Positions 39,614-48,188 of a stretch of 64,000 nucleotides of DNA are shown in pieces. Numbering within the stretch: the first letter of the stretch is position 1; each line of letters starts with the position of its first letter. The notes under the pieces were generated by a model. The model saw only the letters and a program-made list of their open reading frames with translations, had not been told where the DNA came from and did no database searches. Source of the DNA: Bradyrhizobium diazoefficiens (GTDB taxonomy: Bacteria; Pseudomonadota; Alphaproteobacteria; Rhizobiales; Xanthobacteraceae); the NCBI RefSeq assembly GCF_016612535.1, contig NZ_JAENXS010000002.1, positions 124,001-188,000 on the forward strand. The letters are read 5' to 3'. Made by a program: the position numbers and the translations under genes.

Positions 39614-39824
39614 ATTTTGCGCGATCGGGCCGCTGCATCCAGCTCACGATCGGCATCGCCGGCAACACCCAGCCCATGCCGACCACCACGTAATAGATCG
39701 CCTGCCGCCAGCCGGACTCGGCAATCCACGGCATCTGTGCCGCCGCCATGCCGAGCAGGGCCCAGACCGTGGCCAGCACGAGGAGCAGAATGGCGCCGAG
39801 GAACTTGCGGGTGCGGATCGTCAT
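39603..39824 (-). CDS. DUF2842 domain-containing membrane protein
   Basis: A 73-residue protein with two membrane spans, FLGAILLLVLATVWALLGMAAAQMP and AIYYVVVGMGWVLPAMPIVSWM, and the C-terminal RPDRA tail of DUF2842. No function is known. Its 3' end overlaps the convergent deacetylase-like gene by 11 bp. Confidence 0.85.
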   Translation of the reverse strand: MTIRTRKFLGAILLLVLATVWALLGMAAAQMPWIAESGWRQAIYYVVVGMGWVLPAMPIVSWMQRPDRAKSNL

Positions 39825-39932
39825 GGCGGGATATTGCGGCTTTCGCGTAACTTGCGCTGCGGGAGTTGGGGACTATAAGGGGCACGCAGTCCGGTTCAAG
39901 TAGCTTAGATACAAGGCTTGTTTGCCCCTGAA

Positions 39933-41015
39933 ATGACGACGAATTCCGCCCCGACCAACCCGCATCGCGCCGTGCGCTGGTGGCTGATCTCCGTGGCCGC
40001 CCTGATCGCGTTGATGGTGCTGGTCGGCGGCGCGACGCGGCTGACGGAATCCGGCCTGTCGATCGTCGAGTGGAAACCGGTCACCGGCAGCGTGCCGCCG
40101 CTGTCGGACGCGCAGTGGACCGACGCGTTCGAGGCCTACAAGAAGATCCCGCAATATCGCGAACTCAATGCCGGGATGTCGCTCTCCGAGTTCAAGCAGA
40201 TCTTCTGGTGGGAATGGAGCCACCGGCTGCTCGGCCGCTTCATCGGCGTTGCCTATTTGCTGCCGTTCCTGTTCTTCCTGTGGCGTGGCGGCCTGTCCGG
40301 CGAGCTGAAGCGGCGGCTGTGGCTGCTGTTCGCGCTCGGCGGCGTCCAGGGCGCGGTCGGCTGGTGGATGGTAGCCTCGGGACTCTCTGAACGGGTCGAA
40401 GTGTCGCAATATCGGCTGGCAACGCATCTGGTGCTGGCACTGCTGATCTTCGCCGGTATCGTCTGGACGGTGCGGCGGCTCGGCGAACGGCCGCAGATTA
40501 CGATCTCGGCACGACTGCGGTTCACGAGCGCGCTGCTCGTGATCGTGACCTTCGTGCAGATCTATTTCGGTGCACTGGTCGCGGGCTTGCGCGCCGGACG
40601 CGCCTACAACACCTGGCCGCAGATCGACGGCGCGTTCATTCCGTCTGGGGAGCGGCTGTGGTTCGAGACGCCGTGGTGGCGCAACATGTTCGACAATGTG
40701 CTGACAGTCCAGTTCGAGCACCGCATGACGGCTTATCTGCTGTTCACACTGGCGGTGCTGCATGCGTTCGACGCGGTGCGCTCGCGCGCAGGCTCGGCGG
40801 CGGGTGGCGCGCTCTGGCTGTTGGCGGCCGTGAGTCTGCAGGCCGTGCTCGGCATCCTCACGCTGCTCAACCAGGTGCCAATCGATATCGCGCTCTCGCA
40901 CCAGGCGGTTGCGATCGTCGTGCTCACGCTTGCGGTGATGCAGGCGGAACGGCTCGCTTCTCGGCAATCAGCTGAGATGCAGCCGCGCGCGGTTCCGGTC
41001 AGTCAGGTCGGCTGA
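39933..41015 (+). CDS. ctaA: Heme A synthase (COX15/CtaA)
   Basis: Heme A synthase oxidises the heme O methyl group for aa3-type cytochrome oxidase. It is a protein of about 360 residues with eight membrane spans. Conserved heme-binding His lie in [11 protein letters not shown] and [11 protein letters not shown], and the N-terminal [18 protein letters not shown] is a clear signature. The frame opens at a TTG (39918); [17 protein letters not shown] is the likely start. No ctaB or oxidase subunit genes are nearby. Confidence 0.95.
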   Translation: MTTNSAPTNPHRAVRWWLISVAALIALMVLVGGATRLTESGLSIVEWKPVTGSVPPLSDAQWTDAFEAYKKIPQYRELNAGMSLSEFKQIFWWEWSHRLLGRFIGVAYLLPFLFFLWRGGLSGELKRRLWLLFALGGVQGAVGWWMVASGLSERVEVSQYRLATHLVLALLIFAGIVWTVRRLGERPQITISARLRFTSALLVIVTFVQIYFGALVAGLRAGRAYNTWPQIDGAFIPSGERLWFETPWWRNMFDNVLTVQFEHRMTAYLLFTLAVLHAFDAVRSRAGSAAGGALWLLAAVSLQAVLGILTLLNQVPIDIALSHQAVAIVVLTLAVMQAERLASRQSAEMQPRAVPVSQVG

Positions 41016-41034
41016 TCACCATCAGCCCGGCTGA

Positions 41035-41379
41035 TCAGCAATAGCCGTAGATGCCGCACGAATAGGGCAGTCGCCAGAAATAATCGACCTGTTTCCCGCC
41101 GTAGTATGAGCCCTGATAATCATAGTCCCAGGGGCGACCGTAATAGCCCGGCAGCGTATGCGAGCCGGGCAGCAGCGGCGTGCCCGGTAGGTTGCGGATG
41201 TAGCTGCCGACGCCATAGGCCGGCGAGATCAGTGCATCCGGATCGGTCTCGACGTAGACCTTTGGCGGCTCCTGTGGCGGCGCGGCAGCCCGCCGCTTCG
41301 GCGTCGCCGGAAGATCCGCGGCCAGCGCGCTTGAGAGCGTCAGTATCGCCGCAAGGGCAGGCACCATCCAACGCAGCAT
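41035..41379 (-). CDS. Small secreted Tyr/Pro-rich hypothetical protein
   Basis: About 114 residues: a signal peptide MLRWMVPALAAILTLSSALAA, then a Pro-rich mature N-terminus and a Tyr/Gly-rich C-terminus ending SCGIYGYC, with two cysteines. It looks like a periplasmic or surface protein of a type common in Bradyrhizobium; function unknown. The in-frame ATG at 41409 lacks a signal-like start. Confidence 0.7.
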   Translation of the reverse strand: MLRWMVPALAAILTLSSALAADLPATPKRRAAAPPQEPPKVYVETDPDALISPAYGVGSYIRNLPGTPLLPGSHTLPGYYGRPWDYDYQGSYYGGKQVDYFWRLPYSCGIYGYC

Positions 41380-41499
41380 CGTCGGCTCCGAATCAAAGGG
41401 GCGATCCAAAGACGATGTATGGGGCAGGTATGGTTAACGACTGTTAACTGCGGCCCGTTCCGGGGCGCGCTTTTGTGTGCTCCGGAACGGCTTGGAAGA

Positions 41500-42780
41500 C
41501 TATGCACTCAGCGCCTGCTCCAGATCCGCGATCAGGTCTTCCTTGTCCTCGATGCCGATCGAGAGCCGCACCACGTCGGGGCCGGCGCCGGACTTGATCT
41601 TGGCGGCGTCATCGAGCTGGCTGTGCGTGGTCGAGGCCGGGTGGATGACGAGCGAGCGGGTGTCGCCGACATTGGCCAGATGCGAGAACAGCTGCAATTT
41701 CGACACCAGGTTGACGCCGGCATCGTAGCCGCCCTTCAGGCTGAAGGTGAAGACGGCGCCCGCGCCCTTCGGCGCATATTTGCGCGCGAGCTGGTTGTAC
41801 TTGTCGCTTGCCAAGCCGGCATAGTTCACCGTGGACACCGCGGGATGGCCGGCGAGGAATTCGGCGACCGCCTTGGCGTTGTCGCAGTGCTTCTGCATGC
41901 GCAGCGGCAGCGTCTCGATGCCGGTGAGGATCATGAAGGCGTTGAACGGCGACAGCGCCGGCCCGAGGTCGCGCAAGCCCAGCACGCGGCAGGCGATGGC
42001 GAACGCGAAATTGCCAAAGGTCTCCTGGAGGCGGATGCCGTGATATTCCGGTCGCGGCTCCGACAGCATCGGATATTTGCCGCCGGTCGACCAATCGAAC
42101 GTGCCGGCATCGACGATGATGCCGCCGAGCGAATTGCCGTGACCGCCGAGGAACTTTGTCAGCGAGTGCACGACGATGTCGGCGCCGTGGTCGATCGGAC
42201 GGATCAGATAGGGCGAGGCCAGCGTGTTGTCGACGATCAGCGGCACGCCCGCCTTGCGCGCCACCGTCGAGATCGCCTCGATGTCGGTGATGCTGCCGGC
42301 GGGATTGGCGATGGATTCGATGAAGATCGCTTTCGTGCGCGCCGTCACCGCGTGCTCGAAGCTCGCCACGTCATCGGGGTCGGCCCACACCACGTTCCAG
42401 CCAAAGCTCTTGAACGCATGCGTGAACTGGTTGATCGAGCCGCCGTAAAGTTTTCGCGCGGCGATGAACTCGTCGCCGGGCTGGAGAAGTTGTTGCAACA
42501 CCACGACCTGGGCGGCATGGCCCGAGGCGACAGCGAGTGCGGCGGTGCCGCCCTCGAGTGCGGCGACGCGCTCTTCCAGCACCGCGTTGGTGGGATTGCC
42601 GATGCGCGTATAGATGTTGCCGAATGCCTGCAGGCCGAACAACGAGGCTGCGTGGTCGGCATCGTTGAAGACGAAGGATGTCGTTTGATAAATCGGGGTA
42701 GCGCGCGCACCGGTGGTGGGATCGGGCTGTGCACCGGCATGCACGGCAAGCGTTGAAAATCCCGGAAGGCGATCGCTCAT
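41500..42780 (-). CDS. metY: O-acetylhomoserine aminocarboxypropyltransferase (MetY type)
   Basis: A 426-residue PLP enzyme of the Cys/Met metabolism family. TTSFVFNDADHAASLFGLQAFGNIYTRIGNPT is the family N-terminus, ADIVVHSLTKFLGGHGNSLGG holds the PLP Lys near 208, and the length and SxTK environment fit MetY, direct sulfhydrylation of O-acetylhomoserine to homocysteine. Cystathionine gamma-synthases are shorter. A CoA-binding-protein gene lies about 150 bp upstream on the same strand. I looked for a SAM riboswitch in that gap and did not find one. Confidence 0.93.
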   Translation of the reverse strand: MSDRLPGFSTLAVHAGAQPDPTTGARATPIYQTTSFVFNDADHAASLFGLQAFGNIYTRIGNPTNAVLEERVAALEGGTAALAVASGHAAQVVVLQQLLQPGDEFIAARKLYGGSINQFTHAFKSFGWNVVWADPDDVASFEHAVTARTKAIFIESIANPAGSITDIEAISTVARKAGVPLIVDNTLASPYLIRPIDHGADIVVHSLTKFLGGHGNSLGGIIVDAGTFDWSTGGKYPMLSEPRPEYHGIRLQETFGNFAFAIACRVLGLRDLGPALSPFNAFMILTGIETLPLRMQKHCDNAKAVAEFLAGHPAVSTVNYAGLASDKYNQLARKYAPKGAGAVFTFSLKGGYDAGVNLVSKLQLFSHLANVGDTRSLVIHPASTTHSQLDDAAKIKSGAGPDVVRLSIGIEDKEDLIADLEQALSA

Positions 42781-42930
42781 TGAGGGCGTCCTGTTCTTGT
42801 GGTCTGAAATCGCGCGGCATGCTGATCGGCGCCGCGCCTGCCGTCAAGCCGCCGCTTCACATGGCAATGAACTTGGCAACGATCTTGCTACGCAATGTCG
42901 CGTTCGCGAAATGGATGCTTCGCAATGGCG

Positions 42931-43515
42931 TCAGCTTTGCTCGCTCTTGTTTTTGGCGGCGCGATCGGAGGCCGCGGTGTCGCCACCAGTGACACTCGTC
43001 CGATTGAGGGATAGCCGCATGCCCTGCGTCGGCGCCGGCGCCCGCTTGGAACTGAGCGTGCGCGAATTGACGCCCATCCAGGAAATCTCCGACGAGAGCC
43101 GGCCATATTCGATCTTGGGGCAGCGGTTCATCACGACCTTGATGCCGACCGATTCCGCTTTCACCGCTGCGGCGTCATCGCGCGCGCCGAGCTGCATCCA
43201 GATGACCTTCGGCAGCGGATCGAGCGAGAGCGCCTCTTCGACCACGGGCATGATGTGGCTGGAGTTGCGAAAAATGTCGATCATGTCGATGGGACGGCCG
43301 ATGTCGGAGAGCGAGGCGACGAAGGGCTTGCCGAGCAGGTCCTTGCCGACATGACCTGGATTAACCGGGATCATGTCGTAGCCGCGCTGCGCCAGATATT
43401 TGAACGCGAAATAGCTCGGCCGTACATTGACCGGCGAGGCGCCGATCATCGCGATCGACTTCACGCTGTTGAGGATGCTGCGGATGTAATTGTCGGGATA
43501 GGCGTCGTGGTTCAT
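42931..43515 (-). CDS. CoA-binding protein (YccU family)
   Basis: A protein of about 194 residues with a CoA-binding Rossmann domain: SVKSIAMIGASPVNVRPSYFAFKYLAQRGYDMIPVNPGHVG, then a PIDMIDIFRNSSHIMPVVEEAL segment and IWMQLGARDDAAAVKAESVGIKVVMNRCPKIEY. The function is unknown; it is often beside metY. Start choices are ATG 43515 and ATG 43539. The gene begins about 16 bp after the upstream ECHDC3-like gene's stop, so these are probably one transcript. Confidence 0.88.
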   Translation of the reverse strand: MNHDAYPDNYIRSILNSVKSIAMIGASPVNVRPSYFAFKYLAQRGYDMIPVNPGHVGKDLLGKPFVASLSDIGRPIDMIDIFRNSSHIMPVVEEALSLDPLPKVIWMQLGARDDAAAVKAESVGIKVVMNRCPKIEYGRLSSEISWMGVNSRTLSSKRAPAPTQGMRLSLNRTSVTGGDTAASDRAAKNKSEQS

Positions 43516-43531
43516 GGCTCGTCGTTTCTTG

Positions 43532-44356
43532 TTACTCATCCCGCCATGTCGGCGTTCGCTTCTCGATGAAGGCGCCAATGCCTTCTTCGGCGTCGCGGGC
43601 CATCATGTTCTCGGTCATCACCTGTGCCGCATAGCGATAGGCATCGGCAAGGCTCATCTCGGCCTGGCGGTAGAACGCTTCCTTGCCGAGCTTGACGGTG
43701 TAGGCCGATTTCAGCGCGACCTGTTCGGCCAGCGCGATTGCGGCGTCGCGCTCGGTGCCGGCGGCGACCACCCGATTGACGAGGCCGATCTCGCGGGCAC
43801 GCGCGGCCGGGACCGGCTCACCCGTGAGCAGCATCTCCATCGCCTGCTTGCGCGGCACGTTGCGCGACAGGGCCACCATCGGCGTCGAGCAGAACAGGCC
43901 GATGTCGACGCCGGGCGTGGCGAAGCTTGCAGCCTCCGATGCGATCGCGAGATCGCAGCTCGCCACGAGTTGGCAGCCGGCCGCGGTCGCAATGCCCTGG
44001 ACGGAGGCGACCACGGGCTTCGGCAGATGCACGATCGCCTGCATCATGGCGCTGCAGGCGTTCATGGTGTCGGCGAAGAAGGCGCGGCCGCGATCGGGAT
44101 CGCTGCGGCGTGCGGTCAGCTCCTTCATGTCGTGACCTGCCGAGAAGGCAGGACCGCTGGCCGCCAGCACGACACCACGAACGGCCCTGTCGTCACGGAT
44201 CTCATTGAGCTCGGCATGCAGGCTTGCGATCATCGCCACCGTGAGGCTGTTGCGCGCGGCCGGCCGGTTGAGGGTCAGCACCGCGATGGGGCCGACCATT
44301 TCGCGCAGCAGAATTGGGGGTTGCGGGGAGGGGGCGCGGGCGGCCTGGGCGGACAT
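43532..44356 (-). CDS. Enoyl-CoA hydratase/isomerase family protein, ECHDC3-like
   Basis: A 274-residue crotonase-fold protein. The oxyanion loop FSAGHDMKELTARRSD and GIATAAGCQLVASCDLAIASEAASFATPGVDIGLFCSTP match ECHDC3 closely. The two catalytic glutamates of enoyl-CoA hydratase are replaced, by Gln in AAGCQLVA and by Gly in FATPGVD, so hydratase chemistry is unlikely; the CoA-binding fold should be intact. It precedes the CoA-binding-protein gene on the minus strand. Confidence 0.88.
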   Translation of the reverse strand: MSAQAARAPSPQPPILLREMVGPIAVLTLNRPAARNSLTVAMIASLHAELNEIRDDRAVRGVVLAASGPAFSAGHDMKELTARRSDPDRGRAFFADTMNACSAMMQAIVHLPKPVVASVQGIATAAGCQLVASCDLAIASEAASFATPGVDIGLFCSTPMVALSRNVPRKQAMEMLLTGEPVPAARAREIGLVNRVVAAGTERDAAIALAEQVALKSAYTVKLGKEAFYRQAEMSLADAYRYAAQVMTENMMARDAEEGIGAFIEKRTPTWRDE

Positions 44357-44442
44357 CGAGGCGTTTCCGGTTGGATTATTACGTTTGGATGATGCAGATA
44401 ACCTAATGTAACAGGCGACGTGAAGCGAGGGTGGGGAACAGC

Positions 44443-44871
44443 ATGGCGTTAGCGAAAATGAACGTGGCGGAGCTGGAGCAGTTTCTCCGCGACGAGTTTC
44501 CCCAGGCCTTCAGCGGCGACGACATCACGATCGAGAGCGCGGATGGCCAGACCTGCCTTTTGCGCCAGCGCTACGGCGAGAAGATGCTGCGGCCGGGTGG
44601 AACCGTGTCCGGCCCGACGTTGATGGCGCTGGCCGATTTCGCCATGTACGTGGTGCTTCTCTCGGCCATCGGGCCGATCGGGCTCGCGGTGACCACCAAT
44701 CTCAATATCAATTTCCTGCGCAAGGGTCTGCCGGGGCAGGACGTTTTGGCGGAGGCGCGGCTGCTCAAGCTCGGCAAGCGCCTTGCGGTCGGAGAGGTGA
44801 ACCTGCTGTCGGGGACCTCGCCCGATCCAATCGCCCATGTCACATCGACCTATTCCATTCCAAATGTTTGA
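44443..44871 (+). CDS. PaaI-type hotdog thioesterase
   Basis: About 142 residues with a hotdog fold. RPGGTVSGPTLMALADFAMYVVLLS carries the conserved Gly and Asp of the PaaI catalytic helix, followed by NLNINFLRKGLPGQDVLAEARLLKLGKRLAVGEV. It would hydrolyse an acyl- or aryl-CoA. The ATG at 44443 follows a GAGGG site; a GTG at 44431 is possible. Confidence 0.88.
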   Translation: MALAKMNVAELEQFLRDEFPQAFSGDDITIESADGQTCLLRQRYGEKMLRPGGTVSGPTLMALADFAMYVVLLSAIGPIGLAVTTNLNINFLRKGLPGQDVLAEARLLKLGKRLAVGEVNLLSGTSPDPIAHVTSTYSIPNV

Positions 44872-45029
44872 CCTTTTCGCAGGTAATATCGCACCATATT
44901 TATAACATATTGATTTTGCTGAATTAAATTCAGCGATCGAGCATTGACCGTTGCGCGCCACTTCTCTAGAAACCGCGGAGTCCGGTGCGGTGTTCGCGCC
45001 GATGTCTCCCCGTCCACGGAAACTCCGAT

Positions 45030-45494
45030 ATGAAAACCTTTTCGGCAAAGCCGGCTGAGGTGACGAAGAAGTGGGTACTGATCGACGCCAAGGGTCTGGT
45101 TGTCGGCCGTCTCGCTACCATCGTTGCCATGCGCCTGCGCGGCAAGCACCTCCCGACCTACACCCCGCACGTTGATTGTGGCGACAACGTCATCATCATC
45201 AACGCGCAGCACGCGGTCCTCACCGGTCGCAAGCGCGAGCAGAAGACCTACTACAAGCACACCGGCTATGTCGGCCACATCAAGGAGCGCACCGCGCGCC
45301 AGATCCTCGAGGGCAAGCATCCCGAGCGCGTGCTCGAGAAGGCCGTCGAGCGCATGATCCCGCGTGGTCCGCTCGGTCGCGTGCAGATGGGCAACCTCCG
45401 CGTCTATGGCGGGGCCGATCATCCGCACGAGGCCCAGACGCCCGAGAAGATCGACATCGCCAAGTTGAACCGCAAGAACACGAGGGCCGCATAA
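45030..45494 (+). CDS. rplM: Ribosomal protein L13
   Basis: 50S subunit protein L13, 154 residues. [40 protein letters not shown] is the family N-terminus; the [17 protein letters not shown] and [21 protein letters not shown] segments follow. An AT-rich promoter-like region with TATAACATATTG lies upstream at 44880-44945. It is in an operon with rpsI, separated by 2 bp. Confidence 0.97.
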   Translation: MKTFSAKPAEVTKKWVLIDAKGLVVGRLATIVAMRLRGKHLPTYTPHVDCGDNVIIINAQHAVLTGRKREQKTYYKHTGYVGHIKERTARQILEGKHPERVLEKAVERMIPRGPLGRVQMGNLRVYGGADHPHEAQTPEKIDIAKLNRKNTRAA

Positions 45495-45496
45495 TC

Positions 45497-45976
45497 ATGG
45501 CCGAATCAATTCAGTCGCTCGACCAGCTCTCGCAGCTCAAGACCGCGGCGGCGCCCGACGCGCCCAAGCACGAGAAGAAGGTCGACAAGTTCAACCGCGC
45601 CTACGCCACCGGCAAGCGCAAGGACGCGGTCGCCCGCGTCTGGATCAAGCCGGGCGCCGGCAAGGTCACCGTCAACTCGCGCGAGGTCGAGGTCTATTTC
45701 GCCCGTCCCGTGTTGCGCATGATGATCGAGCAGCCGTTCTCCGTGGCCGCGCGTTCCGGCCAGTATGACGTGATCTGCACCGTCGCCGGTGGCGGTCTGT
45801 CCGGTCAGGCCGGTGCTGTGCGTCATGGCATCTCCAAGGCGCTCACTTATTTCGAGCCTGAGCTGCGCACCGTGCTCAAGAAGGGCGGCTTCCTCACCCG
45901 CGATTCCCGCGTGGTCGAGCGCAAGAAGTACGGCAAGGCCAAGGCCCGCCGGTCCTTCCAGTTCTCGAAGCGTTAA
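45497..45976 (+). CDS. rpsI: Ribosomal protein S9
   Basis: 30S subunit protein S9, 159 residues. An N-terminal extension of about 35 residues ([22 protein letters not shown]) precedes the S9 core [25 protein letters not shown]; the C-terminal tail [11 protein letters not shown] reaches the P-site tRNA. The ATG follows the rplM stop by two bases. An intrinsic terminator lies about 45 bp after the stop. Confidence 0.97.
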   Translation: MAESIQSLDQLSQLKTAAAPDAPKHEKKVDKFNRAYATGKRKDAVARVWIKPGAGKVTVNSREVEVYFARPVLRMMIEQPFSVAARSGQYDVICTVAGGGLSGQAGAVRHGISKALTYFEPELRTVLKKGGFLTRDSRVVERKKYGKAKARRSFQFSKR

Positions 45977-46018
45977 TCGCTTCGGTCACATTCGCTGCGA
46001 AAGCGGCTTCAATGAAAT

Positions 46019-46050
46019 GCAAAAGGGCGCTGATTTCAGCGCCCTTTTTG
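46019..46050 (+). terminator. Rho-independent terminator of rplM-rpsI
   Basis: Stem AAAGGGCGCTGA/TCAGCGCCCTTT with a short loop, then TTG, about 45 bp after the rpsI stop. Confidence 0.92.
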
Positions 46051-46205
46051 CTGTTCGTTTGTACGCAAATTGAAGACGAGTTTCCCGAAAACTTGGCCTC
46101 GCGTGAAAACCTGAATGGAACTCGCCGGACATAGCGTCGCATCTGGAAGGGCGCGCAAATCGGATGTGCCGATCGCGCAACTGCTATGTTCAAGAGGGGG
46201 CCGAC

Positions 46206-47438
46206 ATGATGTCGCTCGATAGCATCACGCTCTATTTAGTGGCCACGATGATCGCCGCACTGCTCGGCGCCATGATGGTGTTTTTCGGCAGGCAGGAGAA
46301 CAGCCCCGCGCTGAAATGGTGGGGCACGGCGTATCTCCTCGGTGCGGCATCGGTCGCGCTGTGGACCGCGACCGGTGACAAGCTCGGCCCGCACCTCTAT
46401 CTCGCCATGAACGCGGTCGGCTTCGTCGCCTGCGGCATGGTGTGGAATGCGGCACGCGTCTTCCACGGCCGCAACCCGAACTGGCCCGGCCTCGTGCTCG
46501 GCGCGGTCGCCTGGGTCGCAACGGTGACGCTGCTCGATCCCGCCGCGTCCATGCTGCGCATGATCATCGGCGCCGGCATCGTCTCGATCTACGCGGCACT
46601 GACCGCGAGCGAGCTCTGGGTCGAACGGCGCAAGAGCCTGCAGCGGCGGTGGCCGGCCCTCGTCGTGCCGGTGATGCACGGCTGCGTGCTGATGCTGCCG
46701 ATCCTGCTCGGCAGCTTCCTGCGCCCGCACGATGCCGGCTTCTCCGGCAGCGTCTGGGTCACGGTGTTCGCGGTCGAGCTCGTGCTCTATGCCGTCGGCA
46801 CCGTGTTCGTGATCTTTATGCTGGTGTCCGAGCGCACCGTCACCGCCCACCGCACCGCCGCGTCGACCGATCCCCTGACCGGCATGCTCAACCGTCGCGG
46901 CTTCTCGGAAGCTTGCGCGCGCATGATCGAGCGCGAGGCCAAGGGCGGCCGCCCGGTCACGGTGATGATCTTCGACATCGATCACTTCAAGTCGATCAAC
47001 GATCGCTTCGGCCATCCCGCCGGCGACGAGATGCTGAAGCTGTTCTCGACCGTCGTCGTCAACAATCTGCGCATCTCGGACCTGTCGGGGCGCATCGGCG
47101 GCGAGGAGTTTGCGGCGCTGCTGCCTTGCGCGCTCGAGGAGGGCGTCCTGGTTGCCGAGCGCGTGCGCGAGGCTTTCGAGACCTCCGGCGTCGTCGTCGA
47201 TGACGGCGCGGTCGATACCACCGTCAGCATTGGCGTCGCGGGCGGTCCGGCCGGCACCGAGCTCGAGGTGCTGCTGGCTTCGGCCGACACGGCGCTCTAC
47301 CAGGCCAAGCGCGGTGGCCGTAACCGCGTCGAGGCGGCGGAGGAGCTGCCGCTGTCGCTGGAGAATTGGCGTCGCCAGAGTGCCGCGCGGATCGGTGTGC
47401 CCAAGACCGACGTCAAGACCCAGCCGATGACCGCCTGA
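46206..47438 (+). CDS. Membrane GGDEF diguanylate cyclase with I-site
   Basis: A 410-residue c-di-GMP synthase. About six hydrophobic spans (residues 1-205) form a membrane sensor. The GGDEF domain follows: ASTDPLTGMLNRRGFSEACARM, VMIFDIDHFKSINDRFGHPAGDEML and GRIGGEEFAALLPC near 300. The signature is GGEEF, an active form, and RISD five residues before it is an RxxD inhibitory I-site, so it is expected to be product-inhibited. The ATG follows a GAGGGGG site. The locus also contains exopolysaccharide genes that such signals often control, but a link is inference. Confidence 0.93.
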   Translation: MMSLDSITLYLVATMIAALLGAMMVFFGRQENSPALKWWGTAYLLGAASVALWTATGDKLGPHLYLAMNAVGFVACGMVWNAARVFHGRNPNWPGLVLGAVAWVATVTLLDPAASMLRMIIGAGIVSIYAALTASELWVERRKSLQRRWPALVVPVMHGCVLMLPILLGSFLRPHDAGFSGSVWVTVFAVELVLYAVGTVFVIFMLVSERTVTAHRTAASTDPLTGMLNRRGFSEACARMIEREAKGGRPVTVMIFDIDHFKSINDRFGHPAGDEMLKLFSTVVVNNLRISDLSGRIGGEEFAALLPCALEEGVLVAERVREAFETSGVVVDDGAVDTTVSIGVAGGPAGTELEVLLASADTALYQAKRGGRNRVEAAEELPLSLENWRRQSAARIGVPKTDVKTQPMTA

Positions 47439-47494
47439 GACGAGGCGGCTCGCGGTAATCCTCTGTTTACCATTCGGTTCCTACCATTGCGGCC

Positions 47495-47731
47495 ATGGAA
47501 TCGACCCGCCGACAGAACCCGCAGGCCGCCCTGATGTCACTCGAAGTCGCTGCGGCCTCGGCGCGCGGCGGTTTCGCCTGTCTGTTTTCGACTGCGGATG
47601 AATACGAGACGGCGCTGATCGCCGAGCGTCGCGCCCAGGGGCGCTACACGCAGAGCCGCAGCTATTGGCCAATTGCGCTGTTTCTCGGCTGCGCGCTCGT
47701 CGTGGCAGGGACCGTGCTGTTGTTCGCCTAA
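47495..47731 (+). CDS. Small membrane-anchored hypothetical protein
   Basis: A 78-residue protein with a soluble N-terminal part (SLEVAAASARGGFACLF, DEYETALIAERRAQGRYTQ) and one C-terminal membrane span, WPIALFLGCALVVAGTVLLFA. No recognised domain. It is co-oriented with the GGDEF gene. Confidence 0.6.
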   Translation: MESTRRQNPQAALMSLEVAAASARGGFACLFSTADEYETALIAERRAQGRYTQSRSYWPIALFLGCALVVAGTVLLFA

Positions 47732-47829
47732 GGACGCCGCATTTTCGGCCGGGCAGGGCGCCGTTTCGGCGCCTTCTTCTTTGGTCCCGGCTGCGGTAGA
47801 TACGGCCACTAAACAAGAGGGAGGAACCG

Positions 47830-48126
47830 ATGATCACCGAGATCGCGCAAATCGACGTCAAGCCGGGCAGTGAGAAGGATTTTGAGGCGGCCGTCGCCAA
47901 AGCCAAGGCGGCCTTCGGCCGCGCCAAGGGCTTTCACGGTTTCGAACTGCACAAGTCGATCGAGAAGCCGCAGCGTTACCGGCTCATGGTGAAATGGGCG
48001 ACACTGGAAAATCACACCGTTGATTTCCGCGGCTCTGAGAATTTCACCGAATGGCGTGGCCTCGTCGGCCAGTATTTTGCGTCTCCTCCGGAAGTCGAGC
48101 ACACCGAGACCGTGCTGACGACCTGA
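47830..48126 (+). CDS. Antibiotic biosynthesis monooxygenase (ABM) domain protein
   Basis: A 98-residue protein with a ferredoxin-like ABM fold: ITEIAQIDVKPGSEKDFEAAVAKA, FHGFELHKSIEKPQRYRLMVKWATLENHTVDFRGSENFTEWRGLVG. Such small proteins act as dimers in oxygenation, heme degradation or quinol metabolism; specific function unknown. A GGGAGG site precedes the ATG. Confidence 0.85.
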   Translation: MITEIAQIDVKPGSEKDFEAAVAKAKAAFGRAKGFHGFELHKSIEKPQRYRLMVKWATLENHTVDFRGSENFTEWRGLVGQYFASPPEVEHTETVLTT

Positions 48127-48140
48127 GGGTTTTATTTTGA

Positions 48141-48188
48141 GAGCATGATCTTTTGGAAAACCGCTGCACAGTTTTCCGGATCATGCTC
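48141..48188. repeat. Palindromic repeat with GAGCATGATC ends
   Basis: Outer arms GAGCATGATC and GATCATGCTC and inner arms GGAAAAC/GTTTTCC form a 48-bp hairpin. Its end overlaps the last base of the permease stop. It resembles the palindromic units dispersed in Rhizobiales genomes, and lies between convergent genes where it may serve as a terminator. Confidence 0.8.

Noticed and set aside
41419..42756. A 445-residue plus-strand frame opposite metY
   Set aside because: Shadow of a strongly conserved PLP enzyme on the other strand.
42781..42930. Possible SAM riboswitch before metY
   Set aside because: I compared it with the SAM-II layout and found neither the stem loops nor the conserved GCTAAA-type segment.
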